Positions 58,390 to 64,000 of a stretch of 64,000 nt of DNA are shown here, piece after piece. A program made the translations under genes and the position numbers. The notes under the pieces were generated by a model. That model did no database searches. It worked only from the letters and a program-made list of their open reading frames with translations, and had not been told where the DNA came from. This stretch comes from Ancylostoma caninum. Its lineage: Eukaryota; Nematoda; Chromadorea; Rhabditida; Ancylostomatidae. Location of the stretch: positions 460,261-524,260 of the forward strand of contig JBAJFG010000514.1 of assembly GCA_037903475.1 (NCBI GenBank), in the 5' to 3' direction. The first letter of the stretch is position 1, and each line of letters opens with the position of its first letter.

Positions 58390-60000
58390 ACGTTGGGCGA
58401 CTGGCGGTCCAAACTAACGAGTGCTGGTGATGCATTGAACGGATTTTGGTGTAAACCTTTATTTAGTTTTAATTTGAGCCGCGGCAATCTAAAAAAAAGA
58501 ATCGTTGGGCTACAACAACTATGTGTGCCAAAGCGCATCCTATGAAGTCTCGAGGTTTCGAAGTTTAATAAAACTTCTTCAATTGTGCACTTGCACTTAC
58601 TCACATTTTGAGACGCATTTTCAAACTTGTACTACATACTTGACCTACTATGAGTTCAAGCTACGTATTTCAGAAAGCAATAATGATCCAATTGGGTTCG
58701 TTTTACCAGTTATTAGAATTTCAGCGTGTTCATGGAAAGCTGAAACAAGTTCTACATAGTACTTTCACTGCAAATTGAAATCGAAACTGGTTGCACTAGA
58801 AATAAACAGTCAGATTATTAAAGAGTATGAAAGGGAATTAATGAACTTACGAGTCGATATTAGTTCCAGGAACGCAACCAATATAGTGCAAGTGAATTCT
58901 GATGATGAGTTGTTTTGAGCACTGGTGACAGCGACCAAATGAGAAAAATTACTGAAGCAGACCTAACTGTTTTTCTAAACTAGGGAAAATGCGCATTCGA
59001 TTAAAAGGCTGACTACTCAGTAGCTGTTTGCCCCAGTTCGAATTCTTTTCACAGACCTTGCTCTGGTAATTTTACACCGGCTGTTTCAGCCTGATTCCCT
59101 AGGAAACTCAGTGTGGACCGTGTAATACCACTTTCACCCAGATGAAAACCTTCGACAGCACCAGACTGCGAATCTAGAAATTGCCTTCCAAAAGTTTTTG
59201 GAGTTTTGCTATCTTGGTTTTCTTTGTTGAGGCATGTCGCCTTCACTCCTTGTTAAGAGGATTCAGCGATTTTAATGGGCATTAAATTGATGAAGAACGT
59301 TATTTTTGAGCCAATTTATAACACTTTGAGCTGGAGTGTTCCTTTTGGCAATTAATTTCGCACCATCCAAATATCTAAAGGGTTTTAACGAATGACTATC
59401 TATTAGTTTTTGCAGCAAATCACAAAGCATTTAAGAGCCTATGACCTCGTCTCTTTATACTGCGAAAATTCAAGATTGTTCATAGCACGATCATAAACGC
59501 TTTACAGAACCGACCTACTTGTTTTGTGCATGTTAGCCACATATTCACGGATCTATAACAAAAAGCGCCTGCTCCAGTCAAGTTCTGTATAAGTACACAT
59601 GTACCCTAAAGTGTTTAAAGCCGATTCTAGAGTTTGATTGGTATTAACAATTTGATTCATTTGCTTTTATTATATTGAAATGTGTTAGCCTAGAGTTATT
59701 GATTATTGATTATTGTCAAGAACAGTGGCTGCTCAATGCTTCTCATGTATATTAAAATTAAGTTACTTATTGTGAAATACATAGGTCATAATTAGGTACT
59801 GTCTATGCACGCCTACTGAATGATGTAAACACTTAGTTCTTTCTTCAATTTATATGTATGCTATCTTTCCGTCAATAAAATCAAAAAATCAGTAAAGGCA
59901 AACAAGGGATAGAAAGCATTAAGGAAAACCAAAATTAGCTGAGGTTCCAGACGAATTATGGAACTAAGATAAGAATACTATTACAAATAAATCGTATCTA
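58390..60000. other. Spacer without a recognisable gene
   Basis: A+T-rich; no supported feature. Confidence 0.45.
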
Positions 60001-60270
60001 CAGTGGACGTCAATAGAGGAGGCCCATCCGCGGCCTCGAAAGGGACGCCGCCCAAACGCGCCGCGAGCGCCATAACCGATGTCTTCTGCTGCTGTTATGC
60101 TATTTATAGCAGCTTTTCTACCTGTTTTAAGGACTTCCGACCGATTCGGGAAGAAGGACCCCTAGGAACAACATTCCAGCGGCAGACGATACCGATTCCT
60201 GTGCGCGTGGCGCGATTGCGTGGCGTCCTTGTCGAGGCCGCGGATGGGCCACCGTCATTGACGTCCACTG
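60001..60270. mobile_element. Palindromic MITE with TA duplication
   Basis: 270 bp with ~115 bp terminal inverted repeats beginning CAGTGGACGTCAAT and continuing through GGCCCATCCGCGGCCTCGA. TA at 59999-60000 and 60271-60272 on either side. TA duplication with CAGTG ends fits the Tc1/mariner (including pogo-like) superfamily. It is much more G+C-rich than the flanks. No transposase. Confidence 0.92.
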
Positions 60271-60272
60271 TA

Positions 60273-61330
60273 TATTTCTTGGACTCTGACATAATACCAT
60301 GATCCACACTCCTTCACCCTCGGAAGATTCAAGTTTAGACCGCATCCAGTGCGGAAATTTTCTACATAAAGGCCAAACTTTCTCTACTGCTTAACCTCAA
60401 AGGAGGTGGAAAGAGCCACTCCTTTACAGATGTCCGCGTCACTCACAATAATATACACCAAGCGGTGAAGGTCTATGACAAGTAGATTTTTTGAAATGAG
60501 AAATGAACAAGTGCGTAGCACCAATCGCCCATTGAAAAGGTCGAAGCTGAAGTATGTCTGTAGTTCTCAATTAAACGACCATTACCCCAGTGAAACAGAT
60601 ATGTATTCGTGAGCCTTCCAATGTTTACAACAAGGTCCTGAATCACAGAGATGCATGAGAATTAACCATGGTGAGCTCAACAGGATGCTACTCATTTCAA
60701 TGCCACTGTTATACATAAATAGCTTGCGTATAAATGAGTAGGGTTAAAATTGATCCATGACCTTGGTGAGAAGCGCCGAGAGGTCCGCAAGAGGTGTTTT
60801 TCACAACAGTCAATGAACAACAAGTGAGAGGCAATCCTTGGTGGCTATGCAAATAGCCTGGTGGTGACTGGCGGCAAATTGGATTTGATGCGGAGGAGAA
60901 GTTGGTTTCATTCTAAATAGCTGCCTATTCCACGCCTATTTCTCCCTGAATGGCCGCCCGTAATGATGCCTGGAGGAGCGGCTGGCGTCGTTTAAAAACG
61001 GTAGAAAATGAAATGGGCGGATCCCTTAGTTCAATACACCTTGAATAAGACAGCTCCCTTTCAAGGCTTGTCTTTTATTTGGCAGGCACGTGCTCAATTT
61101 CCTTCTAAGGGTATGTTTTTAACTCATGCAAAAACTACTTCCTCAATATGGAGAGTGCAATTGAAAAATGTCATGCTAATGAGAAATGCGATAATGTATG
61201 GAAGAAATCGTCTAGTAGTTAATAAGAACTTCTCCATACTGTGCTGGAAAAGCGAGTGCTGGCATTAAAGTCCTACTTATGTCATCCGATAGGGATAGTT
61301 TGCTTAGAGCCGGACAGAATTTGTATTGTA
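60273..61330. other. Spacer without a recognisable gene
   Basis: An 86-codon plus-strand ORF (61008-61268) has no motif. Confidence 0.45.
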
Positions 61331-61476
61331 TATTAGGGTGGTACGAAAGTCTTGAGCCGTTTTAGACTTTTTTGTGCTTTATTTTATTACTCAGCACACA
61401 GTGGAATTTGCCCAACAATATAATAGCCATAGTTAGTCACTGCAGTGCCCCACCTAATGGGCAGGTCAGCGGTCCC

Positions 61477-62086
61477 CTATTGCCAGGAATGGGAAGACTG
61501 GGAGCCAAAGAAATCGCTGACCTCCCTTCCAGCATGGTCAACTTTGGCGGATTTTTTCTTGACTTGAAATGCCTTGAAAGAGCAAAATAAGTGGTAATCG
61601 GAAAGGGCAACGTCAGGAGAGTAGGGTGAGTGAGAAATCGTAACCCAGCCCAGCTCCGCCAATTTTTCACCGGTCTCTTTAGCTATTTGGGGTCTACCCT
61701 CATCATGGCGTAGGTGTACAAGAAACTCGTTTCGACAGTTTTTCTCAAACAGCATCCGCGGCTCTCTGGAGCTGATTGGCGTATGTGTTACCGGTGACCG
61801 TGTGTGTTTGCGGGAGCCGCTCATAATACAATATTTCTAGCGAATTCCAGAAGTAGCAAAGGAGACAGATGTTTAGGTGGGGGTGCGATTTGGCCGATCT
61901 TCTCCTTGACGGAACATCATGGCACGATGCGTTTTAAAATCGTAGAGGACCTCACTCTCATCTCCAATAATCAGATATTCTAGAAACTCCTTTCGATGTG
62001 GACAGAGCGGGAAAAACTGATTTTGGCTAGGGGGACCTCTCGTGGAAGTGACGTCGTAATTGAAGTTGAGGAAGGCAATTTGGCTA
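61477..62086 (-). pseudogene. mariner transposase, C-terminal part, multiply broken
   Basis: Reading the minus strand, with frame breaks, the first catalytic Asp is in IIGDES (plus 61960-61962), the second in HDEGRP (61702-61704) and the third in LSDYHLF (61597-61599). The last two are separated by 34 residues as in mariner. SPYSPDVALSDYHLF is the conserved C-terminal block. Stops and shifts lie between the first and second motifs. The N-terminal DNA-binding half is expected at 62300-62650 but is barely recognisable, and a Tc1-type insertion separates it. The usual HDNARPH is changed to HDEGRPQ. Confidence 0.88.
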
Positions 62087-62088
62087 TA

Positions 62089-62290
62089 CAGTGCGTTTCA
62101 TAATTATAGGGACACCCGATTTTTTGCTGTAGCGAACTTCACCGTGAACCAATCGATCTGATTTTTCTCTATTCAATTCAGGATGTGAAATAACCTCTAG
62201 AGACATACCTTTGATTAACATCATCAATATATAAGATTTTTATAGAGAAAGATAGAAAAACCAGTGTTTCAAAATTATAGGGACACTTGG
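62089..62290. mobile_element. Tc1-like IR/DR terminus inserted in the mariner
   Basis: After TA (62087-62088), CAGTGCGTTTCATAATTATA and GGGACACC (62089-62116) are repeated in the same orientation at 62264-62290 (CAGTGTTTCAAAATTATAGG). Two direct repeats ~175 bp apart within one end are the IR/DR layout of Tc1-like transposons such as Sleeping Beauty. The opposite end is not present, so this looks like a solo end. Confidence 0.65.
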
Positions 62291-62697
62291 ACTTGATGAA
62301 ACGATTTACCCAGAAAACGGAATCTGTCAGTGCAGTTGTTACCAGTGAGTTATACCCTATCCATTGCCAACCCGAAACTTCGGTTCTTCAAATGGTGAAG
62401 GTGTTCCAGATGAGGTTCGGTCCAACATCGATCTTAGTTTCTTGAACAGTGTGTTTAAAATTCTTAGAATAAAAGTTCTGGATGCATTAAGCATGGAACC
62501 ATTTAGAATTTGTCTTAGGACTATTTTCCGCTAAGAATGAGTGTTCACAAGCGTTTTTCAGGTACAAGGCGTCGAGTTATGGAGAAACCCCAAGTTTGTC
62601 TACAAAAAGCACGTGGTAGTTCACGAATACCAATCAATAAGCAAAAGTTCTGGAACTTTTGTAAAAATCGGCTCAAGACTTTCTTACGACCCTAGTA

Positions 62698-63038
62698 TAT
62701 TGGGTTTATTTGAAATTTGACAATTGGACTTTTGGGTAGAATATTCGAACTAGTGGGAGGTCATGTAGGTCTTTCTCTTTCTCCAGTATTCATGTGTTTG
62801 GGTAAATTTCTACAGATCATGAGGTTGATGATGAGACTGGTGAGCCTCATAAAATTACTCAGTTTTCGTCCGGTTCAGCACATGTTTAATGTATACTGCA
62901 TATAATTCACCGTTTTGTTGCCAAATCTTTATGACATTTTGGAATGTATTGTCGACACATGATGTGTGCATCCGTATTCTCTAGTTTAAGCTCTTTGGCT
63001 TTTTCTTTATTTGTGATTCGTACTCCTTAGCAGTGTAG
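62698..63038. other. Spacer without a recognisable gene
   Basis: No supported feature. Confidence 0.5.
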
Positions 63039-63306
63039 CAGTGGCGGACGCAGAAAGTGGGCGGGAGGGGAGGGGGGGGACGTGGGAAAAAAGTGGGCTC
63101 TCCGCCGTCCTGGGGATCGTGACGGGAAACAAAATTAATAAAAATATTAACTATAGCAATAAATAATTAATAAAAAAATACATCGAAAATAATAATAAAA
63201 ATAAAAAATCAAAAAACTGATACAAGATTCTGATTTGCATTATAACGTAATCTCGAAAATTTGGCTATCCATTCTCGGGAGGGGCGTCCCCCTGCGTTCG
63301 CAACTG
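63039..63306 (-). mobile_element. hAT-like MITE, most complete copy
   Basis: Starts CAGTGGCGGACGCAG and ends CTGCGTTCGCAACTG, which are inverted repeats. Inside are a G run, the A+T-rich middle and the GGCGACCCATTC-equivalent block in minus orientation. CAGTGGCGG-type ends fit the hAT superfamily. The 8 bp flanks (CAGTGTAG and CTCTTTAG) match at five positions, so a decayed target duplication is possible. 268 bp, no ORF. Confidence 0.75.
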
Positions 63307-63309
63307 CTC

Positions 63310-64000
63310 TTTAGGTATCACTGATATTAAATAAACTTATTCAATGGAAAGAAGGATCTTATGAGCATGAAAGCTTATAACGAAGCAAAAAAAATTAAGG
63401 GGGATCCATTCAATTCAATTGACTGCGTACGAAAGTAGGAACGAACAGCGAACAATGCAACTTGCTGGACATATCCACAACATTTTATACTTATTGTTAG
63501 GGTGAGCTTTTTCAGCGCCTCGTGGTCACACATGGTATCTATTGCTTTCCATTCATACAAAATTTATTCCCCATATGTTTACTTATAAACCTCTCACTTT
63601 CATCATTGCTGACTGTATCCACTCCGCCACTCGCACATCGTCTGCGCCTCAACATTTGCAATTGCCAATCATTTTCGTCAGTCGATCGTCGAATGATGAA
63701 GAATGTAGGGACGTAGAACGAACATTCACGCATGACTCTCGGAAAATAAGCGGAATACGAGTCTTTGATAGAGAGGATTCTCAAGCTTTGCCTTCTCAAT
63801 CCTAAAACTCGCCTTGTTAAGGAGATACGGAAGCGAATATCTGTCGCCTTGTTAAGGTAATACGGAGGCGTTCCCTGGGGGACGTTGTGAGAACTCTAGG
63901 GTGGTCATGCATTGTTAATAGGTCATTAAATATAACAATAAAAAATAAATATAACTTTAAATATAACAATACCATAAACTTCTTCACTATTACATGTACC
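63310..64000. other. Spacer without a recognisable gene
   Basis: Overlapping ORFs on both strands at 63522-63805 (64-87 codons) have no motif. ACTCGCCTTGTTAAGGAGATACGG at about 63806 recurs as GTCGCCTTGTTAAGGTAATACGG at about 63844, a short direct repeat. The window ends in A+T-rich sequence. Confidence 0.45.

Larger units (their letters stand above)
61333..62695 (-). mobile_element. Second mariner lineage, full-span but decayed
   Basis: The ends TTAGGGTGGTACGAAAGTCT (61333) and, on the minus strand, CTAGGGTCGTAAGAAAGTCT (to 62695) are inverted repeats, flanked by TA at 61331-61332 and 62696-62697. The terminal sequence and protein differ from the 5 kb mariner, so this is a separate subfamily. 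Span 1363 bp including a ~200 bp insertion at 62089-62290. Confidence 0.88.

Noticed and set aside
1..64000. CRISPR arrays, bacterial operons, rRNA genes, SL RNA
   Set aside because: No regularly spaced direct repeats with unique spacers, no ribosomal RNA landmarks and no GGTTTAATTACCC leader sequence were found.

Overview
The window reads as non-coding, repeat-rich genomic DNA of a nematode, most likely a strongylid or hookworm-type (clade V) species. This is an inference. It rests on a mariner of the Hsmar1/bandit type, a full-length RTE-clade retrotransposon, a Penelope-like remnant, many palindromic MITEs, A+T-rich spacers, and the absence of any compact operon or bacterial gene organisation. 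I recognise no complete host gene and no certain functional tRNA or rRNA. The only long intact ORF belongs to the RTE element. Three shorter exon-like ORFs are listed with low confidence.

Layout. 0-5 kb: spacer, a GAAT microsatellite, a short hairpin and two copies of a ~100 bp inverted-repeat MITE. 5.0-6.3 kb: a full-length mariner with TA duplications and a broken transposase gene. 6.3-14.2 kb: mostly featureless, with one LINE-like (AATA)n tail and a degenerate coding-like stretch. 14.5-15.2 kb: an interspersed repeat with internal ~120 bp tandem units. 16.5-23 kb: a hairpin, a piggyBac-type MITE at TTAA, and several interspersed repeats. 23.4-24.4 kb: a small Penelope-like element (GIY-YIG domain only) with ~205 bp inverted flanks carrying hammerhead-like folds, bounded by a 12 bp target duplication. 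26-28 kb: a near-perfect 30 bp hairpin and a 474 bp palindrome. 28.0-31.5 kb: an apparently intact RTE retrotransposon inserted in a hAT-like MITE, with an HDV-ribozyme-like fold at its 5' end. 32.3-33.3 kb: a ~58 bp minisatellite with higher-order structure. 34-36 kb: a TIR MITE and a ~509 bp foldback element. 39.4-41.1 kb: a second hammerhead-like Penelope fragment, and mariner-type terminal repeats. 43-49 kb: further MITE copies, a tRNA-like SINE head, a ~31 bp minisatellite and an inverted exon-like duplication. 51.8-52.6 kb: two mariner 3' halves joined as an inverted foldback with TA at both ends. 60.0-62.7 kb: a palindromic TA-flanked MITE, then a decayed second mariner lineage carrying a Tc1-type IR/DR insertion.

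The elements do not form a pathway. They form a layered record of transposition: RTE into a hAT-like repeat, a Tc1-type end into a mariner, and mariner decay products rearranged into foldbacks. The common theme is self-processing and hairpin RNA. One HDV-like candidate, two hammerhead-like loci and at least four long palindromes lie in 64 kb, all visible from sequence but untested.
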